Assembly (NCBI GenBank): GCA_050633465.1
Contig: JBOEGO010000002.1
Location: 372,001 to 436,000, forward strand
From: UBA3069 sp050633465
GTDB lineage: Bacteria > Pseudomonadota > Alphaproteobacteria > Rhodobacterales > Rhodobacteraceae
DNA length: 64,000 nt
Direction: 5' to 3'
In this document: piece by piece, positions 41,158 through 49,302 of the stretch
How positions within the stretch are numbered: position 1 is the first letter of the stretch
Layout of the letters: the number at the start of each line of letters is the position of its first letter
Program-made: the position numbers and the translations under genes
Notes under the pieces: generated by a model
Told to the model about the DNA's origin: nothing
What the model saw: the letters and a program-made list of their open reading frames with translations, nothing else
The model's database searches: none

Positions 41158-42639
41158 TTACCACCAGTTTGACGGTTTTGCCACAAATCCGGCGGCCTGT
41201 TCCAATGCATAGGCGGTATTCAGCAGATCGCCTTCCTCCCACGGGCGGCCGATCAGTTGCAGGCCAAGCGGCAGCCCCTGATGATCCAGCCCCGCAGGCA
41301 CGGCGATACCGGGCAGACCGGCAAGGTTGACCGTGACCGTAAACACATCGTTCAGATACATTTTCACCGGATCGGCATCGGCCATTTCCCCCAGACCGAA
41401 TGCAGCCGATGGCGTGGCCGGTGTCAGGATCGCGTCAACCCCTGCGGCGAATGCCTGATCGAAATCCTGTTTGATCAGGGCGCGCACGCGGCGGGCACGG
41501 TTGTAATAGGCATCATAAAAACCGGCGGACAACACATAGGTGCCCACCATAACGCGGCGCTGCACCTCGTGGCCGAAGCCTTCTGCGCGGGTTTTTTCAT
41601 ACATTTCGGTGATGCCGTCACCCGCCGCCAGTTTGGCACGGTGACCGAAACGCACCCCGTCATAGCGGGCCAGATTCGATGATGCCTCGGCCGGGGCGAT
41701 CACATAGTATGCGGGCAGCGCGTATTTGGTGTGGGGCAGCGAAATATCGACCATTTCCGCGCCTGCGGATTCCAGCATCTTGCGGCCATCGGCCCATAGG
41801 GCATCAATTTCATCCGGCATGCCATCCATATGATATTCACGCGGAATGCCGATTTTCTTGCCCTTGATGTCGCCTGTCAGCATGGCTTCGAAATTGGGCA
41901 CGGGCAGGTCGGCGCTGGTGCTGTCCTTGGGGTCGAACCCGCACATAGATTCCAGCATGATTGCCGCGTCGCGCACGGTTTTGGTCATTGGCCCCGCCTG
42001 ATCCAGGGACGAGGCAAAGGCCACAACCCCCCAACGCGAACAGCGGCCATAGGTCGGTTTGATGCCCACGGTGCCGGTGAATGCCGCAGGCTGGCGGATC
42101 GACCCGCCGGTGTCGGTGCCGGTTGCGGCAAGGCACAGATCGGCGGCCACGGCAGCGGCGGACCCGCCGGATGACCCGCCCGGTGTCAGATCGCGGTCGT
42201 CCACCTTCCACGGGTTCACGGCATTGCCATATACCGATGTTTCGTTGGACGAACCCATAGCGAATTCATCCATGTTCAACTTGCCCAGCATCACTGCGCC
42301 CGCATCGAACAACTGGCTGGTGATGCTGGATTCATATTCCGGCAGGAACCCTTCCAATATGCGCGATCCGGCTTGTGACGGCACGCCCTTGGTGCAGAAC
42401 AGATCCTTAACGCCAATCGGCAGGCCGCACATGGCGGGGGCATCGCCCGCCGCGATGCGTTCATCCGCCGCTTTGGCCTGTGACAATGCGATGTCGGGGG
42501 TGTTGTGCACGAATGCGTTCAACTTGCCCGCCGCGCCTGCGGCTTTCAAACAGGCCTCGGTCAGTTCAACCGAGGTCACGTCACGCGCACGCAGTTTGTC
42601 GCGGGCATCGGCAAGGGTCAGGGTGTTCAGATCGGTCAT
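41158..42639 (-). CDS. gatA: Asp-tRNA(Asn)/Glu-tRNA(Gln) amidotransferase subunit A
   Basis: 493 residues. Amidase signature with the Ser-cisSer-Lys triad: Lys in PIGVKDLFCTKGVPSQAGS, and GGSSGGSAAAVAADLCLAAT then GTDTGGSIRQPAA. It releases ammonia from glutamine for transamidation of mischarged tRNAs with GatB and GatC. The start is 3 nt after the gatC stop. gatB is not in this window. Confidence 0.97.
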   Translation of the reverse strand: MTDLNTLTLADARDKLRARDVTSVELTEACLKAAGAAGKLNAFVHNTPDIALSQAKAADERIAAGDAPAMCGLPIGVKDLFCTKGVPSQAGSRILEGFLPEYESSITSQLFDAGAVMLGKLNMDEFAMGSSNETSVYGNAVNPWKVDDRDLTPGGSSGGSAAAVAADLCLAATGTDTGGSIRQPAAFTGTVGIKPTYGRCSRWGVVAFASSLDQAGPMTKTVRDAAIMLESMCGFDPKDSTSADLPVPNFEAMLTGDIKGKKIGIPREYHMDGMPDEIDALWADGRKMLESAGAEMVDISLPHTKYALPAYYVIAPAEASSNLARYDGVRFGHRAKLAAGDGITEMYEKTRAEGFGHEVQRRVMVGTYVLSAGFYDAYYNRARRVRALIKQDFDQAFAAGVDAILTPATPSAAFGLGEMADADPVKMYLNDVFTVTVNLAGLPGIAVPAGLDHQGLPLGLQLIGRPWEEGDLLNTAYALEQAAGFVAKPSNWW

Positions 42640-42642
42640 GTC

Positions 42643-42930
42643 TTATTCCACCACTTTGGGGACGGCAAAAAACCCTTCGCGGGCATCGGGGGCGTTTTTC
42701 AGGATCTTGTGCTGCATCCCGCCATCGGTCACCACATCGGCGCGGCGGCGCAGGGCCATCGGCGAGACCGAGGTCATGGGTTCCACCCCGTCTACGTCCA
42801 CCTCGTTAAGCTGTTCAATGAAACCAAGGATGGTGTTGAATTCCTGCGCCAAAGCGGGAAGCTGTTCCTCCTCCACCTTGATGCGGGCCAGTTTGGCAAC
42901 GCGGGCGGCGGTTTCCAGATCAATGGACAT
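42643..42930 (-). CDS. gatC: Asp-tRNA(Asn)/Glu-tRNA(Gln) amidotransferase subunit C
   Basis: 95 residues, the typical size. Start MSIDLETAARVAKLARIKVE is the GatC family N-terminus; NTILGFIEQLNEVDVDGVEP is the conserved mid-section. It stabilises the GatA-GatB complex. The ATG at 42930 is preferred to one six nt upstream by family alignment. In an operon with gatA. Confidence 0.96.
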   Translation of the reverse strand: MSIDLETAARVAKLARIKVEEEQLPALAQEFNTILGFIEQLNEVDVDGVEPMTSVSPMALRRRADVVTDGGMQHKILKNAPDAREGFFAVPKVVE

Positions 42931-42946
42931 TGGCAATCTCCGTCAT

Positions 42947-42971
42947 ATTCGGGCTATTCGGGCTATTCGGG
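42947..42971. repeat. 9-bp tandem repeat (ATTCGGGCT), nearly three copies
   Basis: Two full ATTCGGGCT copies plus ATTCGGG lie just upstream of gatC, between it and the ceramidase-like gene. It is probably prone to slippage. It is in the gatC leader region on the minus strand. Confidence 0.8.
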
Positions 42972-42984
42972 TCTGGACCCGCGT

Positions 42985-43635
42985 TTACCGCCCTGCGGGG
43001 GGCGCTGCAAGCATATGGCGGCGGTATATCGCGATCATCCAGCCCAACATCACGGCATTCAGCAAGTGCCAGATGAAATGCGTGCCAATCGGCAACACCC
43101 CGCACAGCGGCAGGTCAAGCGCACGAAAACAGATAGACATCACCAACAGTCCGGCCCCCACGGCCAGCCCGCGCGCAATGGGCGCGGGGCGCAGCAACCA
43201 GGCATGTAGCGCGATCAGCAGCGGCACAGGCATATATCCGGCAGAGGACCCGATGCCGGGGATCAACGTGAACACAGGCGTTGTGGCGGCAGCAAAGGGG
43301 ATGAAACCAACGGCAAACGCGCTCGATTTCATTATCCCGTGACGCCAGACATCGCGGTGCATCAGATAGATATAAAACAGAATAAACCCAAGGATCGGCA
43401 GCACATCAGCCAGCCCCGCCCATTGCGTCGCATAGGTATGAAACACCCCCGACCCCAGCCCGATCAACAGCAGAATCACAGACAGCCCCCGCGCCGCTGG
43501 CACCCCTGCGCTGCGCCACCACATCCACAGCCCCACAAGGATAAAGGCCAGATTGGTCACTGCGTTCAGCGGTTCGGCCCACAGGCCTGGCGACAGGCGT
43601 TCGCAATAGCCATCCACCTGTTGCGTCAGATCCAT
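42985..43635 (-). CDS. Ceramidase-family-like integral membrane protein
   Basis: 216 residues with seven hydrophobic helices. The start MDLTQQVDGYCERLSPGLWA and the following EPLNAVTNLAFILVGL, GLGSGVFHTYATQWAGLADV (His/Asp ligand segment) and HFIWHLLNAVMLGW (C-terminal His pair) match alkaline-ceramidase-like (PF05875) proteins. The fold places a zinc in the membrane. Whether it hydrolyses ceramide is untested, although several alphaproteobacteria have sphingolipids. Divergent from the UPF0173 hydrolase. ATG at 43635 chosen by family start. Confidence 0.82.
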   Translation of the reverse strand: MDLTQQVDGYCERLSPGLWAEPLNAVTNLAFILVGLWMWWRSAGVPAARGLSVILLLIGLGSGVFHTYATQWAGLADVLPILGFILFYIYLMHRDVWRHGIMKSSAFAVGFIPFAAATTPVFTLIPGIGSSAGYMPVPLLIALHAWLLRPAPIARGLAVGAGLLVMSICFRALDLPLCGVLPIGTHFIWHLLNAVMLGWMIAIYRRHMLAAPPAGR

Positions 43636-43700
43636 GTTTGCTGCCTTTTCAATCCTGCGTGCCGTGCTACCCTGACATGCAAAGAATAGGAGAGACACCC

Positions 43701-44393
43701 ATGAAAATCATCTGGCTCGGACATTCCAGTTTTCGTTTTGAAATCGGCGATCAGGTTTTGCTGGTTGACCCGTGGTTCACGGGCAATCCGATGTTTCCTG
43801 CCGACAAACAGGCCGAAGCCATCGCAGACACCACCGCGATTTTCCTGACCCACGGGCATGGCGACCATGCCGCCAATGCGGTCGGCATCGCCAAGGAACT
43901 GGGCGTTACGGTCTATTGCATCCACGAATTATCGAAATGGGTCGGGAACGAGGGCGCCGAGGTGGTCGGCTTTGGCAAGGGCGGCACCATCACATTAGGT
44001 GATGTGCGCGTGACCATGGTGAACGCGGTGCATTCTTCCTCTATCGACTTTGGCGACGGGTTGCCCACCTATGCGGGCGGCGAGGCCGGATTTATCATTC
44101 GCGGCGAAGGGCATTCGGTCTATTTCAGCGGTGACACCGATGTCATGGCCGATATGGGCGTGATCGCTGACCGTTACGCACCCGATATCGGCATCCTTTG
44201 CGCGGGCGGTCATTTCACCATGGATATGGAAGGCGCGGCATATGCAGCCAAGAAATTCTTTGACTTCACAACCGTGATCCCCTGCCATTACCGCACCTTT
44301 CCCCTGCTGGAACAATCCGCCGAGGCATTGATAAAGGCGCTATCGGGCGTGCATGTGATGGAACCCGAAGTGATGGAACCGATCACCATTTGA
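43701..44393 (+). CDS. UPF0173 metal-dependent hydrolase (MBL fold)
   Basis: 230 residues. Metallo-beta-lactamase fold: LTHGHGDHAANAVGIAKELG is the HxHxDH motif, with further His in HSSSIDF and IPCHYRTFPLLEQ. MKIIWLGHSSFRFEIGDQVL is the UPF0173/YtkL start and sets the ATG at 43701 (leader AGGAGAGACACCC). The substrate is unknown. Convergent with tadA, with paired hairpins between. Confidence 0.92.
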   Translation: MKIIWLGHSSFRFEIGDQVLLVDPWFTGNPMFPADKQAEAIADTTAIFLTHGHGDHAANAVGIAKELGVTVYCIHELSKWVGNEGAEVVGFGKGGTITLGDVRVTMVNAVHSSSIDFGDGLPTYAGGEAGFIIRGEGHSVYFSGDTDVMADMGVIADRYAPDIGILCAGGHFTMDMEGAAYAAKKFFDFTTVIPCHYRTFPLLEQSAEALIKALSGVHVMEPEVMEPITI

Positions 44394-44418
44394 TACCAGG
44401 GTTCCAATCGGGCAGGGG

Positions 44419-44464
44419 CGAATTTCGTCACGAAATTCGGGGCGGAATTCGTTATGAATTCCGC
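44419..44464. terminator. Twin hairpins between UPF0173 gene and tadA
   Basis: CGAATTTCG-TCA-CGAAATTCG (44419-44439) and GCGGAATTC-GTTAT-GAATTCCGC (44442-44464) are two adjacent perfect inverted repeats; the latter overlaps the tadA stop. They could terminate the convergent transcripts but lack T-runs. They are also possible protein-binding sites. Their AATTC-rich content is unlike neighbouring DNA. Confidence 0.5.
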
Positions 44465-44919
44465 TCCCCTCCTCGGCGGGCGGCGAAAAACCCGCTCAGC
44501 AGGGCTTCGGCCCGGCCTGCACCGATCCCGTCATAAACTTCGGGAACATGATGGCATTGCGGGTGACTGAAAATACGCGGCCCCTGCGCCACACCGCCCG
44601 ATTTCGGATCGGATGCCCCATAATACAGCCGCGCAATGCGGGCAGCGGAAATCACTGTGGCGCACATCGGGCATGGTTCCAGCGTGACATATAGCACGTG
44701 ATCCGGCAGGCGTTCGGACCCGACAGCGGCACAGGCGGCGCGAATGGCCAGCACCTCGGCATGGGCGGTGGGGTCATTCAATTCGCGGGTGCGGTTGCCC
44801 GCCCGCGCCACCACATGGCCATCAGGCGCGATAATCACCGCGCCCACCGGCACCTCGCCGCGTGCGGCTGCGGCCTCTGCCTCTTGCAACGCAAGGTCCA
44901 TATAGCTGTCAAACTCCAT
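44452..44919 (-). CDS. tadA: tRNA-specific adenosine deaminase TadA
   Basis: 155 residues. Zinc deaminase motifs HAEVLAIRAACAAVG (H-A-E) and VTLEPCPMCATVISAARIAR (P-C-x-x-C). It converts wobble A34 to inosine in tRNA-Arg(ACG). Start MEFDSYMDLALQEAEAAAAR fits the family; the upstream frame continues antisense to rluB and was discarded. The gene is divergent from rluB, with 63 bp between starts. Confidence 0.95.
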   Translation of the reverse strand: MEFDSYMDLALQEAEAAAARGEVPVGAVIIAPDGHVVARAGNRTRELNDPTAHAEVLAIRAACAAVGSERLPDHVLYVTLEPCPMCATVISAARIARLYYGASDPKSGGVAQGPRIFSHPQCHHVPEVYDGIGAGRAEALLSGFFAARRGGERNS

Positions 44920-44982
44920 GCCCACCCGATTGCCCAACGATCCGCGCTTTCGCAAGCATTGATTCTGCGATATGGCCGGAAC

Positions 44983-46038
44983 ATGAGCCAGACACCACGC
45001 AAATCCCCCGCCAAATCCGCTCCCGCCGCCGCATCGGGCGACACCCCCAGCGGTGACCGCATCGCCAAGGTGATCGCGCGCGCCGGTGTTGCCTCGCGCC
45101 GTGACGCGGAAAAAATTATCAACGCGGGCCGTGTCAGCGTGAACGGCAAAGTGATCGACAGCCCTGCATTGAACGTCACCGCCAAGGATAAAATCGTGGT
45201 CGACGGCAAGCCGCTGAACCCGCCGGAACCGCCACGCATGTGGATGTATCACAAACCCACCGGACTGGTGACCAGCAACAGCGATGAAAAAGGCCGCGCC
45301 ACCATTTTCGACGCACTGCCCGCTGATCTGCCCCGCGTAATGACCGTGGGGCGGCTGGATCTGAACTCCGAAGGGTTGCTACTGCTGACCAATGACGGCG
45401 ACCTGAAACGCCAGTTGGAACTGCCCTCGACCGGCTGGCTGCGCCGCTATCGCGTGCGGGTGAACGGGCGCGTCACGGAAACCGCGCTTGACCCGCTGCG
45501 CAAGGGGATCGTCGCGGATGGGGAACATTTCCTGCCGATGGATGTGACGCTGGATCGCCAACAGGGCGCAAACGCATGGCTGACCATCGGGTTGCGCGAG
45601 GGCAAAAACCGCGAAATCCGCCGCGCCCTGTCTGAAATCGGATTCAGCGTGAACCGCCTGATCCGCGTGTCATACGGCCCGTTCCAACTGGGCAACCTGA
45701 AAGAAGGCGCTGTCGAGGAAATCCGGCGCAAGGTGCTGCGCGACCAACTGGGGCTGGAGATCGAGGAGCCACAAGGCACAACCGCCCGCCCCGGCACCAA
45801 GGTCAGCCGCAACCGCAAACCTGCCGCGCCGCGCGCCACCGACCTGACCGATATGACCCCGCATTCCAAACGCGGTAAACCTGCGGGCAAACCTGCCCCC
45901 CGATCCGGCGGCAAATTCGCGCAAAAAGGTGACGGGAAACCCGCATTTTCCGGACGTGGTGCAAAGCCTGCCCAAAACCGCAGCAGACCCGCCACAGGCG
46001 GCGCAGGAAAACCGCCACGCGGGGGGCGAAAGGGGTAA
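44983..46038 (+). CDS. rluB: 23S rRNA pseudouridine synthase, RluB type
   Basis: 351 residues. S4 RNA-binding domain (about 24-75, DRIAKVIARAGVASRRDAEK, IINAGRVSVNG) is followed by the pseudouridine synthase domain with the catalytic Asp in TVGRLDLNSEGLLLLTNDG. About 90 C-terminal residues are a basic, Gly/Pro/Lys-rich disordered tail (KRGKPAGKPAPRSGGKF), common in RluB orthologues of alphaproteobacteria. ATG at 44983 set by the S4 domain spacing. Confidence 0.94.
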   Translation: MSQTPRKSPAKSAPAAASGDTPSGDRIAKVIARAGVASRRDAEKIINAGRVSVNGKVIDSPALNVTAKDKIVVDGKPLNPPEPPRMWMYHKPTGLVTSNSDEKGRATIFDALPADLPRVMTVGRLDLNSEGLLLLTNDGDLKRQLELPSTGWLRRYRVRVNGRVTETALDPLRKGIVADGEHFLPMDVTLDRQQGANAWLTIGLREGKNREIRRALSEIGFSVNRLIRVSYGPFQLGNLKEGAVEEIRRKVLRDQLGLEIEEPQGTTARPGTKVSRNRKPAAPRATDLTDMTPHSKRGKPAGKPAPRSGGKFAQKGDGKPAFSGRGAKPAQNRSRPATGGAGKPPRGGRKG

Positions 46039-46115
46039 ACTAAGCGCAGTTCCCCCTAGCAACCCGATCACAAAGCACATAAGTTTCGCCCAGTAAGGTG
46101 ACTTCGGGGGGCTGG

Positions 46116-46199
46116 ATGTCCGATACCGCGCTACAGAAACTGGCGTTTGTTTTGCTTGTCTTGTTGATCCTCTATGTGACGATCGCGGGGGGCGTGTGA
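46116..46199 (+). CDS. 27-residue single-pass membrane peptide upstream of xpaC-like gene
   Basis: A complete small gene: ATG at 46116 with GGGGGG 4-9 nt upstream, stop TGA at 46197-46199 overlapping the next ATG (46199) by one base (TGATG). The peptide begins MSDTALQKLAF and then has a nearly continuous hydrophobic run (VLLVLLILYVTIAGGV), one membrane-spanning helix. Coupling to the XpaC-like gene suggests it is an accessory subunit or a translation-coupling leader. Function unknown; no family assigned. Confidence 0.6.
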   Translation: MSDTALQKLAFVLLVLLILYVTIAGGV

Positions 46200-47089
46200 T
46201 GGCACAGCGATATGGCGGCAAATACAGCCCCGGTGACACCCCGACCCCTGATCCTGACAGCATGAAACCGCGTCCGATGCAGCATGCGCGGCGCACCCGT
46301 GCCGGTGGCCGTGTGAACCTGTTGTTTCTGGCGCCGCTACCACTGGTCTGGCAGGCATTCGGCAACGGCGCGACCGCTATGGCATTGAACCTGCTCGCGC
46401 TTGGCACCCTGTTGCTGGCCGCATGGCTGACCCGCGAAGGTCTGATCGCGCAAGAGGCATATGACGCCCGCAAGGTCGCCCGCCGCCCTGCCCTGCCGCG
46501 CAAGATTCTGGGCAGCGTGCTGACCGGGCTGGGGCTGGCCACTGCCGGCTATGCCGCCGCTGGCGATCTGGCCGCGCCGCTGATCTATCTGGTGGTCGGG
46601 GCCGCGCTGCACCTGTTCGCATTCGGGCCGGACCCGTTGAAAAACAAGGGCATGGAAGGCATCGACCAGTTCCAGACAGACCGCGTGGCCCGCGCCGTGG
46701 GGGCTGCCGAACAGCATCTGGCAGAAATGAGCGACGCCATGTCCCGCGCCGGTGACCGCCAGATGACGCAGCGCATGGAACAGTTTCAAACCACCGCCCG
46801 CGACCTGTTTCGCACCGTCGAAGAAGACCCCCGCGACCTGACAGCCGCACGCAAGTATCTGTCGGTCTATTTGATGGGCGCACGCGATGCGACGGTGAAA
46901 TTTGCCGATATTTACGCCCGCACCCGCGATGCGCAGGCACGCCATGATTACGCCGCCCTGCTGGATGATCTGGAACAGAATTTCGCCGCTCGCACCCGCA
47001 AAATGCTGGTCGATGACCGCAGCGACCTGAACGTGGAAATCGACGTGCTGCGCGACCGTTTGCAGCGCGAAGGCCTGCATATAGAATAA
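46199..47089 (+). CDS. XpaC-like (5-bromo-4-chloroindolyl phosphate hydrolysis family) membrane protein
   Basis: 296 residues. A basic Pro-rich N-terminus is followed by hydrophobic segments (about 40-77 and 103-140) and a charged, helical C-terminal domain (about 150-296; RKYLSVYLMGARDATVKFAD, DLEQNFAARTRKMLVDDRSD). This is the architecture of XpaC/YceG-associated proteins annotated as 5-bromo-4-chloroindolyl phosphate hydrolysis proteins. The name is historical and no phosphatase motif is seen. The next gene is TelA-like, the classical xpaC-telA pair. The start is the ATG at 46199, overlapping the small peptide's stop. Confidence 0.82.
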   Translation: MAQRYGGKYSPGDTPTPDPDSMKPRPMQHARRTRAGGRVNLLFLAPLPLVWQAFGNGATAMALNLLALGTLLLAAWLTREGLIAQEAYDARKVARRPALPRKILGSVLTGLGLATAGYAAAGDLAAPLIYLVVGAALHLFAFGPDPLKNKGMEGIDQFQTDRVARAVGAAEQHLAEMSDAMSRAGDRQMTQRMEQFQTTARDLFRTVEEDPRDLTAARKYLSVYLMGARDATVKFADIYARTRDAQARHDYAALLDDLEQNFAARTRKMLVDDRSDLNVEIDVLRDRLQREGLHIE

Positions 47090-47132
47090 CCCCCAACAGG
47101 GCCGCCGCGCCCGCCCAGAAAAGGGATCAGAA

Positions 47133-48332
47133 ATGTCCGTCAAAACCGCCGAAAAAGCCCAGCAAACCCTGGCCGCTGTTCAGGAAGTCAACGCCGTCGT
47201 CCTGCCCGAACCCGGCAAAGCCGAAGCCATCGTATCGCTGGATCAGGCCGACGCCCTGCAAACCGAAGCCATACGCAAGCGCATGGATGAACTGGACATG
47301 ACGGATACCAATTCCATCGTGTCCTTCGGGTCGGGTGCGCAGGCTGAATTGCAAGTGATTTCGCAATCCATGCTGTCGGGCGTCCGCAACAAGGATGTCG
47401 GCCCTGCGGGCGACAGCCTGCGCGACATCGTCACCACCATTCGCGGGTTTTCCGTGTCGGAACTGGACGTGCGCCGCAAGCGGTCGTTCTGGGAACGTCT
47501 GCTGGGCCGCGCCGCGCCTTTTGCCAAATTCACCGCCCGTTTCGAAGAGGTGCAGGGCCAGATCGACCGTGTCACCGACAACCTGCTGGAACATGAACAC
47601 AAGCTGCTTAAGGATATCAAATCGCTGGATATTCTGTATGAAAAGACGCTGGATTTCTATGACGAACTGGCACTGTATATCGCCGCTGGCGAAGCGAAAC
47701 TGAAAGAGCTGGACAGCAAGGACATCCTCGCCAAAGAGGCCGAAGTCCAAGCCGCGCCCGAGGGCGATCAGGTGATGAAAGCGCAGGAATTGCGCGACCT
47801 GCGCGCCGCACGTGATGATCTGGAACGCCGCGTGCATGACCTGAAACTGACCCGTCAGGTGACCATGCAATCGCTGCCCTCGATCCGGCTGGTGCAGGAA
47901 AATGACAAATCGCTGGTGACGAAAATCAATTCGACCCTGGTCAACACCGTGCCGCTGTGGGAAACCCAGCTGGCGCAGGCCGTCACCATCCAACGCAGCG
48001 CCGAAGCCGCCGCCGCCGTGCGCGAGGCCAACGACCTGACCAACGAATTGCTGACCGCCAATGCCAAAAACCTGCGCGACAGCAACAAAATCATCCGCGA
48101 GGAAATGGAACGCGGCGTGTTCGACATCGAAGCCGTGAAACAGGCCAATGCCGATCTGATCGGCACCATTCAGGAATCCCTGCAAATCGCTGACGAGGGC
48201 AAGGCAAAACGCGCCGCCGCCGAGGAAGACCTGAAGAAAATGGAAGCCGAACTGCGCGACACTCTGGCCGCCGCCAAAGCCAAGAAAACCGGCATGGGCG
48301 ACAACGCGGCCACCGCCGTTCCCGCAACCTGA
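47133..48332 (+). CDS. telA: TelA-like toxic anion resistance protein
   Basis: 399 residues, almost entirely helical, without membrane segments. TelA family stretches: GVRNKDVGPAGDSLRDIVTT, RRKRSFWERLLGRAAPFAKF, LRAARDDLERRVHDLKLTRQ and TINSTLV..TVPLWETQLAQAV-type sequence (NTVPLWETQLAQAVTIQRSA). The family (TelA/KlaA/YceH) gives resistance to tellurite and other toxic anions and to cell-wall stress. Mechanism unclear; it works with the membrane partner XpaC. The ATG has an AAGGGAT leader. 43 bp after xpaC, 7 bp before the DUF2927 gene. Confidence 0.9.
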   Translation: MSVKTAEKAQQTLAAVQEVNAVVLPEPGKAEAIVSLDQADALQTEAIRKRMDELDMTDTNSIVSFGSGAQAELQVISQSMLSGVRNKDVGPAGDSLRDIVTTIRGFSVSELDVRRKRSFWERLLGRAAPFAKFTARFEEVQGQIDRVTDNLLEHEHKLLKDIKSLDILYEKTLDFYDELALYIAAGEAKLKELDSKDILAKEAEVQAAPEGDQVMKAQELRDLRAARDDLERRVHDLKLTRQVTMQSLPSIRLVQENDKSLVTKINSTLVNTVPLWETQLAQAVTIQRSAEAAAAVREANDLTNELLTANAKNLRDSNKIIREEMERGVFDIEAVKQANADLIGTIQESLQIADEGKAKRAAAEEDLKKMEAELRDTLAAAKAKKTGMGDNAATAVPAT

Positions 48333-48339
48333 GGCAATG

Positions 48340-49302
48340 ATGGCGCACCTGAAAATAGCATCCGTGATGATGGCGGCGGGGCTGGCCCTGACCGCCTGTC
48401 TGGACGCGGCCGCGCCCCCCACCGTCACGCCACAGGTGCGCCCCACAGGGTTGATCCCCCCCGCCCCGAAACCGCAGCCCCCACAGGAGACCAGCCAGGA
48501 AAGCCGTGCATTGTCAGCCTATTACGGGCGTGTTCAGGGCGAATTACTGGCGCAGGGCCTGCTGCGTCAGGATGGCGGCGGGCCGGATACGCCCTTTACC
48601 ACTGCGATGCTGGTGCGCAATTTCACCCGCATCGCGTTTTTTGACGAATATGAACGCGGCGCGGGGTTGCAGGCCGCACGCGGCACCCCCGGCGTGTTGC
48701 GCCGCTGGTCTGGCCCCGTGCGCCTGACCGTGGAATTTGGCAAATCCGTGCCCGCAGCGCAACGCACACGTGACCGTGCCACCGTGGCAGGATATGCCGC
48801 CCGGTTGAAAAACATCACCGGCCACCCGATTGGCATGTCGGATGCATCGCCCAATTTTCATGTGCTGGTGATGGGCGAGGACGACCGCGCACAGGCCATT
48901 CCCCGCGTGTTGGAAATCGTGCCCAATATCAACCCCGCCTCGTTGTCGATTCTGCGCAATATCCCGCGTTCGATCCATTGTCTGGTGATTGCTTTTTCAT
49001 CGGATCAGAACGACCATGAATACCGCCGCGCCATTGCATTGGTGCGTGCAGAACACCCTGATTTATTGCGCAAATCCTGCATGCACGAAGAAATCGCACA
49101 GGGGTTGGGGCTGGCCAATGACAGCCCGCAGGCGCGCCCGTCGATCTTTAACGACGATGACGAATTTGCCCTGCTGACCACCCATGACGAAATGCTGCTG
49201 CGTATGCTTTACAGCCCCCGTTTGCGCGGCGGCATGGGCCCAGAGGAGGCCCAGCCGATCCTGCGCGAACTGGCGAATGAATTGATCGGCGGCGATTCAT
49301 GA
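48340..49302 (+). CDS. DUF2927 lipoprotein
   Basis: 320 residues with a lipoprotein signal (MAHLKIASVMMAAGLALTAC, acceptor Cys20) and a Pro-rich spacer. The following domain (about 65-310) contains NFTRIAFFDEYERGAGLQAA, RWSGPVRLTVEFG, NFHVLVMGEDDRAQAIPRVL and LGLANDSPQARPSIFNDDDE. These match the DUF2927 family, common in Rhodobacterales and probably a peptidase-like envelope protein. GAGG is placed 5 nt from this ATG; an ATG at 48337 is too close to it. It overlaps the OYE gene by ATGA. Confidence 0.82.
   Translation: MAHLKIASVMMAAGLALTACLDAAAPPTVTPQVRPTGLIPPAPKPQPPQETSQESRALSAYYGRVQGELLAQGLLRQDGGGPDTPFTTAMLVRNFTRIAFFDEYERGAGLQAARGTPGVLRRWSGPVRLTVEFGKSVPAAQRTRDRATVAGYAARLKNITGHPIGMSDASPNFHVLVMGEDDRAQAIPRVLEIVPNINPASLSILRNIPRSIHCLVIAFSSDQNDHEYRRAIALVRAEHPDLLRKSCMHEEIAQGLGLANDSPQARPSIFNDDDEFALLTTHDEMLLRMLYSPRLRGGMGPEEAQPILRELANELIGGDS

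Noticed and set aside
47127..48446. 439-codon minus-strand frame opposite telA
   Set aside because: Low-complexity Phe/Gly-rich antisense product; telA on the plus strand has clear family motifs and ribosome site.
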